A DNA stretch of 64,000 bases from Xanthomonas chitinilytica (GTDB taxonomy: Bacteria > Pseudomonadota > Gammaproteobacteria > Xanthomonadales > Xanthomonadaceae). Positions 50,079 to 59,527 of this stretch are shown here, piece after piece. The number at the start of each line of letters is the position of its first letter. The first letter of the stretch is position 1. Both the position numbers and the translations under genes were made by a program. Location of the stretch: contig NZ_JAPCHY010000005.1 in assembly GCF_026107455.2 (NCBI RefSeq), positions 1-64,000 of the forward strand, written 5' to 3'. Below the pieces are notes generated by a model that saw only the letters and a list, made by a program, of their open reading frames with translations, had not been told where the DNA came from and ran no database searches.

Positions 50079-51001
50079 ATGGATTGCGCTCGATGCTGCT
50101 GGCCGGCCTGCTGCTGCAGCCGTGGATGCCGGCAATGGCCGACCCGGCGCAGTCGCCGTTCCTCGGCGGCTTCCTGCAGGAGAGCCGGGTGGTATACCCG
50201 TTGCACCTGGACGGCTGGGAGGCGGACAAGGAACACCGCTACGAACAGCCGGAGGAAGGGGCCTCGGTGAACTATCGCGATCCCGACAACCCCGGCGCGC
50301 TGCTGAGCGTGTACTTCTATCCGGCGGGCATATTGCCGGCCGGGCAGCTGGAGCAGATGGCCCGGCACACCCTGGACGGCATCGCCGCCCTGGCCGACGA
50401 CCCGCGGGCCAGCTACGACAAGGTCGAGACCGGCCGGCTGGTGCCGGTCAAGCTGCCGGCCAGGGACGGCGCGAAGGCCCCGGAAGCATGGTTGGCGACG
50501 ATGCGGATCGAGTCCGGCGGGCAGGCCTTCGACTCGGCGCTGGGGCTGATGGTCAAGGACCTGTACTTCATCAAGCTGCGGTTGAGCATGGCCAAGGGCA
50601 AAACCCGGCCGGCCAGGCTGCGCAGGGAGATGGAGGGGCTGCTGCGCGAACTGGCCGGACGCGCGCGGATCGTCAGCACCGGCGACTGCTGGAACCCGTT
50701 GCCGCTGGTGGCCCGCGAGCGGCTGGACCCCGCGGCCGAGGGCGCGCTGCTGAACATGAGCACAGAGGGAGGGGGCGCCAGCGCGGTGGCCTTCGACGAC
50801 CGGGTGGAGGCGTTGGATACGGGCTCCTCCGAGGCGCTGGTGGTGCAGGCGCTGGCGTCGGCGCTGCTGGGGCGTATCGCCCCGGGGTGCGTCATGCCGC
50901 AGGACATCGACCCGGAGGTGGCCGAAGGCATGCGCGAGCTGCGGCTGGAGTACCGGCGAGCGCGGGCGGCGAAGATGGGCGCCGACGCGGTCGCGGACTG
51001 A
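50075..51001 (+). CDS. Exported protein of unknown function, coupled to the kinases
   Basis: A 308-residue protein with signal peptide 1-22 (…PWMPAMA before D23). No domain recognised. Visible features are an ESRVVYPLHLDGWEADKEHRYEQ-like start, PDNPGALLSVYFYPAG, VKDLYFIKLRLSMAKG and a single mid-protein Cys (TGDCWNPLPLV) with another near the end (GCVMPQD). ATG 50075 overlaps the stop of hybrid kinase 2 (ATGA). It is thus translated with the kinases and may be an accessory periplasmic sensor partner. Its stop abuts the convergent MFS gene. Confidence 0.72.
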   Translation: MNGLRSMLLAGLLLQPWMPAMADPAQSPFLGGFLQESRVVYPLHLDGWEADKEHRYEQPEEGASVNYRDPDNPGALLSVYFYPAGILPAGQLEQMARHTLDGIAALADDPRASYDKVETGRLVPVKLPARDGAKAPEAWLATMRIESGGQAFDSALGLMVKDLYFIKLRLSMAKGKTRPARLRREMEGLLRELAGRARIVSTGDCWNPLPLVARERLDPAAEGALLNMSTEGGGASAVAFDDRVEALDTGSSEALVVQALASALLGRIAPGCVMPQDIDPEVAEGMRELRLEYRRARAAKMGADAVAD

Positions 51002-52423
51002 TCATTCCGCCACTTCCTCCACCCGGCGCGGGTGCGGCCGGGTTTCCGGCAGCTGCCAGAAGATCAGCGTCGAGGTCAGGGTGATCGCGCCGACGCAGAC
51101 GAAGGTGGCGTGCAGCGCGGCGAGGGCGTCGTGGCTGGCGGACAGGTGGCTGCTGAACGCGGCCAGCAGGCTGCCGGCCGCCGCCGCGCCGAAGCCGGTG
51201 GCCAGCATCATCACCATCGACAGCAGGCTGTTGCCGGCGCTGTCCTGCTCGCGGTCCAGGTCGCGCAGGGTCACGGTGTTCATCACCGTGAACTGCAGCG
51301 AGTTCACCGCGCCGAACGCGGCCAGCTGCGCGATCCGCCAACCCAGCGGCTGATCGGCCGACACCAGCAGGAAGCTGGCCATCGCCACGCCCACCAGCAC
51401 CGTGTTGACCATCAGCACCCGGCGGTAGCCGAAGCGCTGGACCAGACTCACCGCGGCGCGCTTGGAGGCCATGCCGGCCAGCGCCACCGGGATCATCATC
51501 ATCCCCGCGTGCATCGGGCTCATGCCCAGGCCCACCTGCAGCAGCAGCGGGATCAGCAGCGGCATCGCGCCGCTGCCGATGCGCGCGAACAGGTTGCCGA
51601 GGATGCCGATGCGGAAACTGGCGACCTTGAACAGCGCCAGCGGGAACAGCGCCGCCGGGCGTCCGGCCGCATGCAGCCAGTAGCCGGCCAGCGCCGCCAG
51701 CCCGGCCACGGCCAGCAGCATCACCAGCGCGTGCGGCGTGCCCAGCCCGGAAATGCCGTCCAGCGCCAGCGACAGCGCGACCATGCCGAACGCCAGCATC
51801 AGGTAGCCGGCCAGGTCGAAGCGGGTGCGTCGCTCCGCGCGGTGGTCGGGCATGATCCGCATCGCGGCGATGAACCCGGCCACGCCGATCGGCAGGTTGA
51901 TCAGGAACACCCAGTGCCACGAGGCCACTTCCACCAGCCAGCCGCCCAGGGTGGGGCCGAGCAGCGGGCCGACCAGCGCCGGGATGGCGATGAAGCTCAT
52001 CGCGCGCAGGAACTGCTCGCGCGATACCGAACGCATCACCGCCAGCCGTCCCACCGGCAGCAGCATCGCTCCGCCGATGCCCTGCAGCACGCGCGCGGCG
52101 ACCAGCTGCTGCAGCTGCTGCGCCAGCGCGCAGGCCAGCGAGCCCAGGGTGAACAGGATGATGGCGACCAGGAAGGTGCGGCGGGTGCCGTAGCGGTCGG
52201 CGACCCAGCCCGAGGCCGGGATGAACATGGCCACCGCCAGCGCGTAGCTGAACACCACCGACTGCATCTGCAGCGGGCTTTCGCCCAGGCTGCGCGCCAT
52301 CGCCGGCAGCGCCGTGTTGACGATGGTCGAGTCCAGCATCTGCATGAAGATCGCCAGCGACACCAGCCACAGCAGCGGTTTGTGGGAATTGTCGGCGGCG
52401 GGTGCAGGAGTCGGCGGGGTCAT
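51002..52423 (-). CDS. DHA2-type MFS multidrug exporter (MdtD/EmrB-like)
   Basis: A 473-residue transporter with 14 predicted helices. FMQMLDSTIVNTALPAMARSLGESPLQMQSVV and SGWVADRYGTRRTF (loop 2-3 signature), ARVLQGIGGAMLLPVGRLAVMRS and the motif C-like GPLLGPTLGGWLVE place it in the drug:H+ antiporter-2 group, closest in look to MdtD. ATG 52423 (MTPPTPAP) is preferred over an extension of 30 residues with no coding character. No HlyD adaptor gene is nearby. Confidence 0.92.
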   Translation of the reverse strand: MTPPTPAPAADNSHKPLLWLVSLAIFMQMLDSTIVNTALPAMARSLGESPLQMQSVVFSYALAVAMFIPASGWVADRYGTRRTFLVAIILFTLGSLACALAQQLQQLVAARVLQGIGGAMLLPVGRLAVMRSVSREQFLRAMSFIAIPALVGPLLGPTLGGWLVEVASWHWVFLINLPIGVAGFIAAMRIMPDHRAERRTRFDLAGYLMLAFGMVALSLALDGISGLGTPHALVMLLAVAGLAALAGYWLHAAGRPAALFPLALFKVASFRIGILGNLFARIGSGAMPLLIPLLLQVGLGMSPMHAGMMMIPVALAGMASKRAAVSLVQRFGYRRVLMVNTVLVGVAMASFLLVSADQPLGWRIAQLAAFGAVNSLQFTVMNTVTLRDLDREQDSAGNSLLSMVMMLATGFGAAAAGSLLAAFSSHLSASHDALAALHATFVCVGAITLTSTLIFWQLPETRPHPRRVEEVAE

Positions 52424-52562
52424 CGGTATTTCGGGACGGCGGGGCAGGTACCGATTGTCGGCAACGGTCGGTGCAGGCGATGCGTCGCCGGATGCGCCAG
52501 CAAGGCGGTGCAAGCCGTTCCTGCAGGGGAATGGGAGGGACGCGGAATCCGCCGGAGGATCG

Positions 52563-52856
52563 TCAGGCTGCCGCCAGCTTGAGCCTGCCGACGTTCCTCA
52601 GGTCGACGTGCTGGCGTGCGACCCAGAGGTCATGCGCGTCCTGCATGGCCAGCCAGCTCTCCGGGCTGCGGCCGATGGCCTTGGAAAGGCGAAGAGCCAT
52701 TTCCGGAGTGACGCGGCTGGAGCCATTGAGGACGCGACTCAGCGTGGAGGCCGCAACCCCGAGCTTTTCGGCGAGCTCGCGGCCGCTGATGTTGTTCGGC
52801 TCCAGGTAGACGCCGGAGATGAACTCGCCGGGATGGGGAGGGCAGTACATGTTCAT
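52563..52856 (-). CDS. higA: HigA-type antitoxin
   Basis: A 97-residue XRE-family protein that neutralises HigB and represses its own promoter. PPHPGEFISGVYLEPNNIS followed by the HTH GRELAEKLGVAASTLSRVLN is the HigA signature. It starts directly after the higB stop with no gap, in the toxin-first order usual for higBA. Confidence 0.94.
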   Translation of the reverse strand: MNMYCPPHPGEFISGVYLEPNNISGRELAEKLGVAASTLSRVLNGSSRVTPEMALRLSKAIGRSPESWLAMQDAHDLWVARQHVDLRNVGRLKLAAA

Positions 52857-53135
52857 TCAGTGATAGTCCTCGTAGTCAAGCACGTAGGCATTGCCATCCT
52901 TGAACTCGAAGGTGACGCGCCAGTTGCCATTGACGGCAATCGACCAACGGCCGTTCATCGTTCCTTTCAACGGGTGAAGCCCGAAGCCCGGAATATCCAT
53001 GTCCTCGATGGACTGGGCGGTATCCAGGGCGGCGAGCTGGAGCCGAAGCCGCTTCGCATGGCTTGCCTGGACGCCGGAGGTGTTCCCCGTTTCATGGAGG
53101 CGGCGCAATCCTTTGTGCCGGAACGACTTGATCAT
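52857..53135 (-). CDS. higB: HigB-type mRNA interferase toxin
   Basis: A 92-residue RelE-superfamily toxin expected to cleave mRNA on the ribosome. FRHKGLRRLHETG, LQLAALDTAQSIEDMDIPGFGLHPLKG, GRWSIAVNGNWRVTFEFKDG and the YVLDYEDYH end are typical of HigB. Upstream, a dyad at 53151-53169 is the probable operator. Confidence 0.94.
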   Translation of the reverse strand: MIKSFRHKGLRRLHETGNTSGVQASHAKRLRLQLAALDTAQSIEDMDIPGFGLHPLKGTMNGRWSIAVNGNWRVTFEFKDGNAYVLDYEDYH

Positions 53136-53150
53136 GTCCGGAGCTTAGCA

Positions 53151-53169
53151 TGTTGCGCACCGCGCAACA
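53151..53169. promoter_or_regulatory. higBA operator dyad
   Basis: Perfect inverted repeat TGTTGCGC-ACC-GCGCAACA, 16 bases upstream of the higB start. A compact dyad at this position suits autoregulation by HigA. Confidence 0.6.
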
Positions 53170-53177
53170 AATTCGAT

Positions 53178-53246
53178 GTAGGAGCGACGTCAGTCGCGAT
53201 GGGGCCTTGCCGGGAAACCTCCCATCGCGACTGACGTCGCTCCTAC
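53178..53246. repeat. Palindromic repeat R1
   Basis: Two perfect 26-bp inverted arms (GTAGGAGCGACGTCAGTCGC with GATGGG) around a 17-base loop containing TTGCCGGGAAA. Each arm can also fold alone (GCGAC-GTCA-GTCGC). Located between higBA and hemE. Same family as R2-R4. Confidence 0.85.
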
Positions 53247-53261
53247 AAAGGCAAGAAGTCG

Positions 53262-54335
53262 TCAGCGTGCGCTCAGTTCGTGCACCGCCTGCACCAGCAC
53301 GGCGACGTGTTCCGGGTCCATGTCCGGCGACATGCCGTGGCCGAGGTTGAACACGTGGCCCTCGCGCGAGCCGCCGTTGCCGTCGCGGTAGCTGTCGAGC
53401 GCGCGCCCGACCTCGCGCCGGATCGCCTCGGGCGAGCCGTACAGCGTGGCCGGGTCCAGGTTGCCCTGCAGTGCCACCCGGCCGCCGCTGCGGCGCGCGG
53501 CATCGCCCAGCTCGATGGTCCAGTCCACGCCCAGCGCGTCGGTGCCGCTGGCGGCCAGCGCCTCGACGTGGCTGCCGTTGCCCTTGCCGAACAGGATCAG
53601 CGGCGTGCGCGCGTCGCCCTGGCCACGCTCCAGTTCCTGCGCGATGCGGGTCAGGTAGCGCAGCGAGAATTCGCGGTACATCGCCGGGCTCAGCACTCCG
53701 CCCCAGGTGTCGAACACCTGCAGCGCCTGCGCGCCGGCCGCGCGCTGCGCCGACAGGTAGGCGATCACCGCCTCGGTCACCACCGCCAGCAGCCGGTGCA
53801 GCGCCGCCGGCTCGTTCAACGCCATCGCCTTGATGCGGGCGAAGTCCTTGCTGCCGCCGCCTTCGATCATGTAGCAGGCCAGCGTCCACGGGCTGCCGGA
53901 AAAACCGATCAGCGGCACCTTGCCGTCCAGCTCGCGGCGGATCAGGCGCACCGCGTCGGTGACGTAGCGCAGTTCGGTTTCCATGTCCGGCACCGCCAGC
54001 CGGGCGATGTCGGCTTCGCTGCGCACCGGGCGGCGGAACTTCGGGCCCTCGCCGTCGACGAAGTAGAGCTCCAGGCCCATCGCATCGGGAATGGTGAGGA
54101 TGTCGGAGAACAGGATCGCCGCGTCCAGCTCGAACCGCTGCAACGGCTGCAGCGTGACTTCGCAGGCGATCTGCGGATTCTTGGCCATGGCCAGGAAGCT
54201 GCCGGCGCGGGCGCGGGTGGCGCGGTACTCCGGCAGGTAGCGGCCGGCCTGGCGCATCAGCCACACCGGCGTGCAGTCCACGGGCTCGCGGCGCAGGGCG
54301 CGCAGGAAACGGTCGTTGCGAAGGGGGCTGGACAA
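53262..54335 (-). CDS. hemE: Uroporphyrinogen decarboxylase
   Basis: A 357-residue enzyme converting uroporphyrinogen III to coproporphyrinogen III in haem synthesis. The N-terminal [27 protein letters not shown] signature holds the conserved Arg pair. [15 protein letters not shown] contains the catalytic Asp. [22 protein letters not shown] and the C-terminal [16 protein letters not shown] block are typical. Full length. Upstream, in the same direction, lie the WGR gene and the aro operon. Confidence 0.97.
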   Translation of the reverse strand: MSSPLRNDRFLRALRREPVDCTPVWLMRQAGRYLPEYRATRARAGSFLAMAKNPQIACEVTLQPLQRFELDAAILFSDILTIPDAMGLELYFVDGEGPKFRRPVRSEADIARLAVPDMETELRYVTDAVRLIRRELDGKVPLIGFSGSPWTLACYMIEGGGSKDFARIKAMALNEPAALHRLLAVVTEAVIAYLSAQRAAGAQALQVFDTWGGVLSPAMYREFSLRYLTRIAQELERGQGDARTPLILFGKGNGSHVEALAASGTDALGVDWTIELGDAARRSGGRVALQGNLDPATLYGSPEAIRREVGRALDSYRDGNGGSREGHVFNLGHGMSPDMDPEHVAVLVQAVHELSAR

Positions 54336-54423
54336 GGTGGGATCCTCGGAAGTCAGGCCGGGGATGGCGTCGCCCGGGCCGGGGAAAGAAGGCGGGCGCC
54401 CACGGCCGGGGCGGGCCGCGGCA

Positions 54424-54675
54424 TCACTGTGGCTGCGCGCCGCTGGTGAACATCACCTGGAAGCCGCGCTTGAGCTGCAGGTCGCGGGCCTTCTCGAACG
54501 CGGCGCTGGCTTCCTCCTGCAGCAGGTATTGCTCGCGCCGCAGCTGGGCGCGGCCGCCGATCTGGCCGGCCTCGCGCAGCAGCTCCCAGCCGCCGAACAG
54601 GTCCGGTTGCAGGGTGAGCTGGACGTAACGTGGATTTTCGTTGCCGCTGGGCGGTTGCTGCAGGAATACGCGCAT
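54424..54675 (-). CDS. WGR-domain protein
   Basis: An 83-residue protein made almost wholly of one WGR domain: [28 protein letters not shown] with the central G-G-W-x-L and the second half ([20 protein letters not shown]). WGR domains are nucleic-acid-binding modules in PARPs and MolR-type proteins; the role of the stand-alone form is unknown. Lies between aroB and hemE, same strand. Confidence 0.85.
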   Translation of the reverse strand: MRVFLQQPPSGNENPRYVQLTLQPDLFGGWELLREAGQIGGRAQLRREQYLLQEEASAAFEKARDLQLKRGFQVMFTSGAQPQ

Positions 54676-54729
54676 GGCCCGATTGTAGCCGTTGCCGCGG
54701 CATCCGGCCGCGTCGCGGCGAAAGGCCGG

Positions 54730-55839
54730 TTACCCCTGCCGCAGGATTTCCAGCACCCGTGCTTCGTCCACGTCGGCCACCACCTCGGCCTTGCCGATGC
54801 CGCGCCACAGCACCAGCCGCAGGCGGCCGGCGATGTTCTTCTTGTCCAGCCGCATGTGGCCCAGCAGCACCTCCGGGTCGAGTCCGGGCGGGACCGCGGT
54901 GGGCAGGCCGTAGTCGTGCAGCAGCGCCTGCAGGGTGCCGGTATCGGCCGTATCGGCCATGCCCAGCGCCGCCGACAGTTTTGCCGCCAGCACCATGCCC
55001 ACCGCCACCGCCTCGCCGTGGTTGAGGTTGTCGTTGCCGGGGGCGCCGTAGCCCTGGGCGGTCTCGATGGCATGGCCGAAGGTGTGGCCGAGGTTGAGCA
55101 GGGCGCGTTCGCCCTTCTCCAGCGGGTCGCGCTCGACGATCTCGGCCTTGTGCTCGCAGCTGCGGGCGATCGCCTGCGCCAGCGCGTCGGCGTCGCCGGC
55201 CAGCAGCGCGCTGCGCTCGGCCTGCAGCCAGCGGAAGAACAGCGGATCGCGGATCGCGCCGTACTTGATCACCTCGGCCAGCCCCGCACGCAGCTCGCGC
55301 ACCGGCAGGGTGCGCAGCGCCGAGGTGTCGGCGATCACCGCGCGCGGCGGATGGAACGCGCCGACCAGGTTCTTGCCCTGCGGGATGTCCACCGCGGTCT
55401 TGCCGCCGACCGAGGAGTCCACCATCGCCAGCAGCGTGGTGGGCAGCTGCACGCAGTCCACGCCGCGCATCCAGCAGGCGGCGGCGAAGCCGGCCAGGTC
55501 GCCGACCACGCCGCCGCCCAGCGCCAGCACGCAGGCATCGCGGGTGGCGCCGAGCGCGGCCAGCGCGGCGATGGCGTCGCCGAAGCTGGCCAGGGTCTTG
55601 GAGGCCTCGCCGGCGGCGATGACGAATTCGCCGATCCGCAGCTGCGGCCGCACCGCCTGCAGCGCGTCGCGCACGCCCGCCAGGTACAGCGGCGCCACCT
55701 GGCTGTCGCTGAGCAGCAGCACGTGGCGGCCGCGCACCTGCGCGGCCAGCATTTCGCCGTCGGCCAGCAGGCCGGGGCCGATGCTGATGCGGTAGGGGCG
55801 TTCGCCGCCGACGGCGACGGTGCGGGGGGAAGCGGTCAT
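54730..55839 (-). CDS. aroB: 3-dehydroquinate synthase
   Basis: A 369-residue NAD- and zinc-dependent enzyme of the shikimate pathway. Motifs are [16 protein letters not shown] (NAD binding), [21 protein letters not shown], the [11 protein letters not shown] block, and the zinc ligands in [12 protein letters not shown] and [14 protein letters not shown] 55839 overlaps the aroK stop (ATGA), the standard aroK-aroB arrangement. Confidence 0.96.
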   Translation of the reverse strand: MTASPRTVAVGGERPYRISIGPGLLADGEMLAAQVRGRHVLLLSDSQVAPLYLAGVRDALQAVRPQLRIGEFVIAAGEASKTLASFGDAIAALAALGATRDACVLALGGGVVGDLAGFAAACWMRGVDCVQLPTTLLAMVDSSVGGKTAVDIPQGKNLVGAFHPPRAVIADTSALRTLPVRELRAGLAEVIKYGAIRDPLFFRWLQAERSALLAGDADALAQAIARSCEHKAEIVERDPLEKGERALLNLGHTFGHAIETAQGYGAPGNDNLNHGEAVAVGMVLAAKLSAALGMADTADTGTLQALLHDYGLPTAVPPGLDPEVLLGHMRLDKKNIAGRLRLVLWRGIGKAEVVADVDEARVLEILRQG

Positions 55840-56378
55840 GCGGGGATTTCCGTCATCTGCCATTGCGCGGCCAGCCGTACCACCAGTTGCGCGGTGGCCT
55901 CGGCCGGGGTGTATGCGTCGGTGTCCATCGTCAGGTCGGCGACTTCGCGGTACAGCGGATCGCGCTGCCGCGCCATCGACTGCAGCAGCTGCTCGCGGTC
56001 CTCGCGCTGCAGCAGCGGGCGGGTGCGGTCGCGCTGCAGGCGCTGCAGCTGCGCCCGCACGCTGACCCGCAGGTACACCACGAAGCCGCGTTCGCGGATC
56101 AGCCGGCGGTTGCCGGCGTCGAGCACCGCGCCGCCGCCGGTGGACAGCAGGATCCCGCGCCGTTCCAGCAGCGCGGCCAGCACTTCGCGCTCGCGTTCGC
56201 GGAAACCGGCCTCGCCGGCATGCTCGAAGATCGAGGTGATGCTGGCGCCGGCGGCCTCGACGATGGCCTGGTCGGCATCGACGAACTCCAGGCTGAAGCG
56301 TTCGGCCAGGCGCCGTCCGATGCAGCTTTTGCCGGCGCCCATCGGGCCGACCAGGATGAGGTTGGGGGCGGGATTCAT
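55836..56378 (-). CDS. aroK: Shikimate kinase
   Basis: A 180-residue P-loop kinase making shikimate-3-phosphate. Walker A GPMGAGKS (11-18), the [14 protein letters not shown] shikimate-binding helix, STGGGAVLD, and the lid region DRTRPLL. The start at ATG 56378 (MNPAPNL) gives normal length. Coupled to aroB by a 4-base overlap. Divergent from the dodecin gene. Confidence 0.95.
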   Translation of the reverse strand: MNPAPNLILVGPMGAGKSCIGRRLAERFSLEFVDADQAIVEAAGASITSIFEHAGEAGFREREREVLAALLERRGILLSTGGGAVLDAGNRRLIRERGFVVYLRVSVRAQLQRLQRDRTRPLLQREDREQLLQSMARQRDPLYREVADLTMDTDAYTPAEATAQLVVRLAAQWQMTEIPA

Positions 56379-56477
56379 CGCTCCGGATGCTAGCACCTCG
56401 TGCCGGCGCCTTAACACGCATGCGGCGACCATGGCCCCAGCTGCGGAACCCCCGCAGTCCCTGCAAAGGAGTTCGAC

Positions 56478-56681
56478 ATGTCAGTTGCCAAGGTCATCGA
56501 AGTGAACGCATCGTCCCCGACCAGCGTGGAGGACGCGGTGCGCAGCGGCTTGAAGAAGGTGGCGGAGACCGTCAAGGGCATCCGCGGGGCGTGGATCAAC
56601 GAAACCAAGGTCGTCACCGACGACAGCGGCAACATCAAGGAATGGCGGGTGAACCTGCGCGTCACCTTCCTGGTGGAGTAG
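56478..56681 (+). CDS. Dodecin flavin-binding protein
   Basis: A 67-residue protein that assembles as a dodecamer storing flavins or CoA. The sequence [20 protein letters not shown], then [21 protein letters not shown] with the flavin-stacking Trp residues (INETKV and KEWRV blocks), is typical. AAAGGAG precedes ATG 56478. Divergent from aroKB. Confidence 0.95.
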   Translation: MSVAKVIEVNASSPTSVEDAVRSGLKKVAETVKGIRGAWINETKVVTDDSGNIKEWRVNLRVTFLVE

Positions 56682-56784
56682 CCCCGACGGTTCGTGCCTG
56701 CGCGCCCGGATGACGGGCGCGCGCTGGCCGCTGGCGGCCGCAGCCACCGTTGCGGTGGGTGAGGGCCGGTTCGGGGGCAGGATC

Positions 56785-57234
56785 ATGCGATGGCTTGGGC
56801 GCAGCGGCATGCGGGCGGCGGTGTTGGCGGGACTGTTCGCCGCAACGGTGGCGGGTGCGGTGCCGCTCACCCACCTGGACGATTTCAGGCAACTGCACGG
56901 CCGCTACGCGCCGGCGGGCGACTGCGGCCGGCAGCCGCAGATCGTGGTGGACCGCAGCGGCTTCGGCTTCGAGATCGGCACGATCCGCGAGCACGCGGCC
57001 ACCCCCGAGTTCGCCGCCAGCTACGGCGGCAACTATTACCAGGGCATCAGCCTGTGGTTCTTCCCCTGGTTCGGCGACGACAGCCCCAAGCCGCTGCTGC
57101 TGGTGTTCAACGCCGACGAGCAGCCGGGCGTGCTGGTGGTGGAAGCCAACGACCACGACTATCCCGGTGGCCCGGCGTTGCCGGCGCGGTATCGCACGCT
57201 GGTGCAGGGTTCGCCTTATCTCAGGTGCGAGTGA
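56785..57234 (+). CDS. Small exported protein of unknown function
   Basis: A 149-residue protein with a signal peptide (MRWLGRSGMRAAVLAGLF, cleaved near TVAGA). The mature part contains YAPAGDCGRQPQIVVDRSGF and ASYGGNYYQGISLWFFPWF, with two Cys (one near the start, one at the end) that could form a disulphide. No family recognised. ATG 56785 follows GGGGGCAGG and is preferred to an ATG 25 codons upstream without a signal-like sequence. Confidence 0.7.
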   Translation: MRWLGRSGMRAAVLAGLFAATVAGAVPLTHLDDFRQLHGRYAPAGDCGRQPQIVVDRSGFGFEIGTIREHAATPEFAASYGGNYYQGISLWFFPWFGDDSPKPLLLVFNADEQPGVLVVEANDHDYPGGPALPARYRTLVQGSPYLRCE

Positions 57235-57258
57235 ACGCGAACGCGCGCTGCGTGCGGC

Positions 57259-58098
57259 TCACTCCAGCGGGCGCCGGAATGCGTCCAGCCGCACCACGCG
57301 GTCGGCGATGCCGGGCAGGGTCCGCAGCGCCTGCCGGCTGACGCGCTCGTAGAACTGCACGAAACGCTCCAGCTGGGATCGGGTCATGCCGCTGCGGCCC
57401 GGGGCGGCGGCCTGCATCGACTGCTCCTGCTGCCAGCGCCAGCGCGGCACCACCGAGAAATCCGGCGGCTGCAGGAACCACAAGCGGTCGCAGCGTTGCC
57501 ACAGCGCCGGGTAGTCGTGCGCCAGCGCGTGGTTGCACCAGCGCCGCCAGCGGCCGTCGCCGTCGGCCTGGCGCTCCAGGTCGTTCAATGGCTCGGCCAG
57601 GCTGTCCGCGTCCTCGGCCGGGGTACCCAGGAACCAGCCTTCGAACACCAGCAGGTCCAGTGGCGATTCCTCCGCCGGCCAGTGCGCTTCGGCCAGGCGG
57701 TCGTCGGCCAGCTTGTCGAAGCGCGGCAGCCTCAGCGGGCGGCCGTCGCGGGCGGCGTCGAGCGTGGTCAGCGCCAGCGGCAGGTCGTGGGTGCCCGGCG
57801 GGCCGCGGGTGGCCAGCAGTGGGTGGACGCGGTCGGCCAGGCGCTGGCGCTGGGCGCGGGTCAGGTAGGTGTCGTCGATCGACAGCGTGGCCGCGCGCAG
57901 TCCGCGCGCCTGCGCGGCTGCCACCAGCTGGCGGGCGAAGGTGGACTTGCCGCTGCCCTGCAGGCCGCTGAGCGCCAGCACCGGGGTGCGCCGGTCCGTC
58001 GCCAGCGCATCTTCCAGCGCGGCTTCGACCAGCATGCCGGGAAAGCCGGCGACACGGGGCATGTACGGATCGGATGGCATGCGGCCACAATAGCGCAA
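57259..58098 (-). CDS. P-loop kinase, glycerate-kinase-like
   Basis: A protein of up to 279 residues with Walker [32 protein letters not shown] and [11 protein letters not shown]. This layout, including the late LVFEGWFLG motif with W and the QQEQ...[19 protein letters not shown] end, matches the D-glycerate 3-kinase/Tda10 group related to phosphoribulokinase and uridine kinase. The substrate in bacteria is not established. The start could be ATG 58098 or 58080 (MPSDPYMPR). Divergent from pdxH. Confidence 0.82.
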   Translation of the reverse strand: MRYCGRMPSDPYMPRVAGFPGMLVEAALEDALATDRRTPVLALSGLQGSGKSTFARQLVAAAQARGLRAATLSIDDTYLTRAQRQRLADRVHPLLATRGPPGTHDLPLALTTLDAARDGRPLRLPRFDKLADDRLAEAHWPAEESPLDLLVFEGWFLGTPAEDADSLAEPLNDLERQADGDGRWRRWCNHALAHDYPALWQRCDRLWFLQPPDFSVVPRWRWQQEQSMQAAAPGRSGMTRSQLERFVQFYERVSRQALRTLPGIADRVVRLDAFRRPLE

Positions 58099-58119
58099 CC
58101 GTTGCCGTCCGAATCCGCC

Positions 58120-58719
58120 ATGACCGATCTGTACGCCGAAGCGCTATCCACCTTCGCCCGCCTGTTCGAAGAGGCCAGCGCCGGCGACGAAATCGAACCC
58201 AATGCGATGACCGTGGCCACCGCCTCGGTGGAAGGCCGGCCCTCGGCGCGCACGGTGCTGCTCAAGGCGTTCGACGAGCGCGGATTCGTCTTCTACACGC
58301 ACCTGGACAGCCACAAGGGCCGCGAACTGCAGGCCAATCCGCAGGTCGCGCTGCTGTTCCTGTGGCGGCGGCTGCGCGAAGCCGGGGTGCAGGTGCGGAT
58401 CGAGGGTGTGGCGCAGCAGGTCGCCGCGGCCGAAGCCGACGCCTACTTCGCCTCGCGGCCGCGGTTGAGCCAGATCGGTGCCTGGGCCTCGGCCCAGTCG
58501 CGCACGCTGTCCTCGCGCGAGGAGTTCGAGCAGCGCGTGGCCAAGGTCGAGGCCGGTTTCGAGGGGCGCGAGGTGCCGCGCCCGGAAGGCTGGAGCGGGA
58601 TCCGCGTGGTGCCGCAGCGCTTCGAGTTCTGGTACGGCGCGCAGTTCCGGCTGCACGAGCGCTGGTGCTACGAAAGCGACGCGGCCGGCGACTGGAGCAA
58701 GCGGATGCTGTATCCGTGA
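58120..58719 (+). CDS. pdxH: Pyridoxamine/pyridoxine 5'-phosphate oxidase
   Basis: A 199-residue FMN enzyme making pyridoxal phosphate. Motifs are [28 protein letters not shown] (FMN and substrate contacts), [17 protein letters not shown], and the C-terminal [19 protein letters not shown]...W.KRMLYP with the conserved LYP end. ATG 58120 gives standard length. Its stop overlaps the acetyltransferase start (GTGA), opening a four-gene coupled chain. Confidence 0.96.
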   Translation: MTDLYAEALSTFARLFEEASAGDEIEPNAMTVATASVEGRPSARTVLLKAFDERGFVFYTHLDSHKGRELQANPQVALLFLWRRLREAGVQVRIEGVAQQVAAAEADAYFASRPRLSQIGAWASAQSRTLSSREEFEQRVAKVEAGFEGREVPRPEGWSGIRVVPQRFEFWYGAQFRLHERWCYESDAAGDWSKRMLYP

Positions 58720-59180
58720 ACGGCGAAGGCGCGCGCATCCGGCGTGCGCAGGCCGGCGACCGGCCGGCATGGGCGGCGATGCGCCGTGCGCTCTGGCCGG
58801 ACTGCGGGACCTCGCTGGCCAGGCTGCAACAGCTGATCGAGGTTCCCGACAACGCCTGTTTCATCGCGCTGGACCGGCAGGGGCAGGCGATGGGCTTGGC
58901 CGCGGCCAGCCTGCGCCGCGACCACGTCAACGGCACCGCCGGTTCGCCGGCGGGATTCCTGGAGGGACGGTCTGTGCGTCCGCCGGCGCGCAGGCAGGGC
59001 ACGGCTCGGCGGCTGGTCGAAGCGGTCGCGCGCTGGACCGTCGCGCACGGTTGCCGCGAGCTGGCCTCCGACGCCGCGCTGGGCGATCCACGGGCGCGGG
59101 CGGCGCACCGGGCCTGCGGCTTTGCCGGGACCGAGCGCGTGGCGTACTACCGGATGGCCGTCGGCCCGGAGGAAACATGA
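58716..59180 (+). CDS. AAC(6')-type GNAT acetyltransferase
   Basis: A 154-residue acetyltransferase resembling aminoglycoside 6'-N-acetyltransferases of the AAC(6')-Iz/Ic branch: [52 protein letters not shown] and [15 protein letters not shown]. The acetyl-CoA loop reads [10 protein letters not shown]. In known family members the EGWYV segment before it is conserved, but here it reads EGRSV, so aminoglycoside activity may be weakened or changed. GTG 58716 overlaps the pdxH stop. The other genes in the chain give no resistance context. Confidence 0.8.
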   Translation: MNGEGARIRRAQAGDRPAWAAMRRALWPDCGTSLARLQQLIEVPDNACFIALDRQGQAMGLAAASLRRDHVNGTAGSPAGFLEGRSVRPPARRQGTARRLVEAVARWTVAHGCRELASDAALGDPRARAAHRACGFAGTERVAYYRMAVGPEET

Positions 59181-59527
59181 GCCTGCACCTGCACCCGGTC
59201 TACCGCGTCACCGTGTTCGTGCCGCCTTCGCATCTGGAAGCACTCAAGCACGGCATCCTCGCGGTGGACGCGTTGGCGGCCGGCGGCTACGAACACGGCA
59301 TGTGGGAGTCGGCGCCGGGCCACGAGCAGTACCGCGCCCAGGCCGGCACCGCGGCGGTACGGGGGGAGGCCGGCGAGCCGGTGCGCGAACCGACGGTGCG
59401 GCTGGAGTTCTGCATCCCGCGCGATCCGCAGCGGCTGCAGCGGCTGCTCGACCAGGGCATCGCCGCCCACCACCCCTGGTGCACGCCGGCGGTGTTCGTC
59501 GACGAAACGTTGTTCGCCGCGCCATGA
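59177..59527 (+). CDS. NIF3/CutA-like YqfO-type domain protein
   Basis: A 116-residue stand-alone version of the ferredoxin-like domain inserted in NIF3/YqfO proteins: YRVTVFVPPSHLEALKHGIL, GYEHGMWESAPGHEQYRA and RLEFCIPRDPQRLQRLLD. Metal or nucleotide sensing has been suggested for the family; no biochemical role is established. Coupled both sides (ATGA at each end). Confidence 0.82.
   Translation: MSLHLHPVYRVTVFVPPSHLEALKHGILAVDALAAGGYEHGMWESAPGHEQYRAQAGTAAVRGEAGEPVREPTVRLEFCIPRDPQRLQRLLDQGIAAHHPWCTPAVFVDETLFAAP

Noticed and set aside
46272..50135. 1287-codon frame antisense to hybrid kinase 2
   Set aside because: Composition of an antisense GC shadow (His/Gln/Arg/Ala-rich), no start context or motifs.
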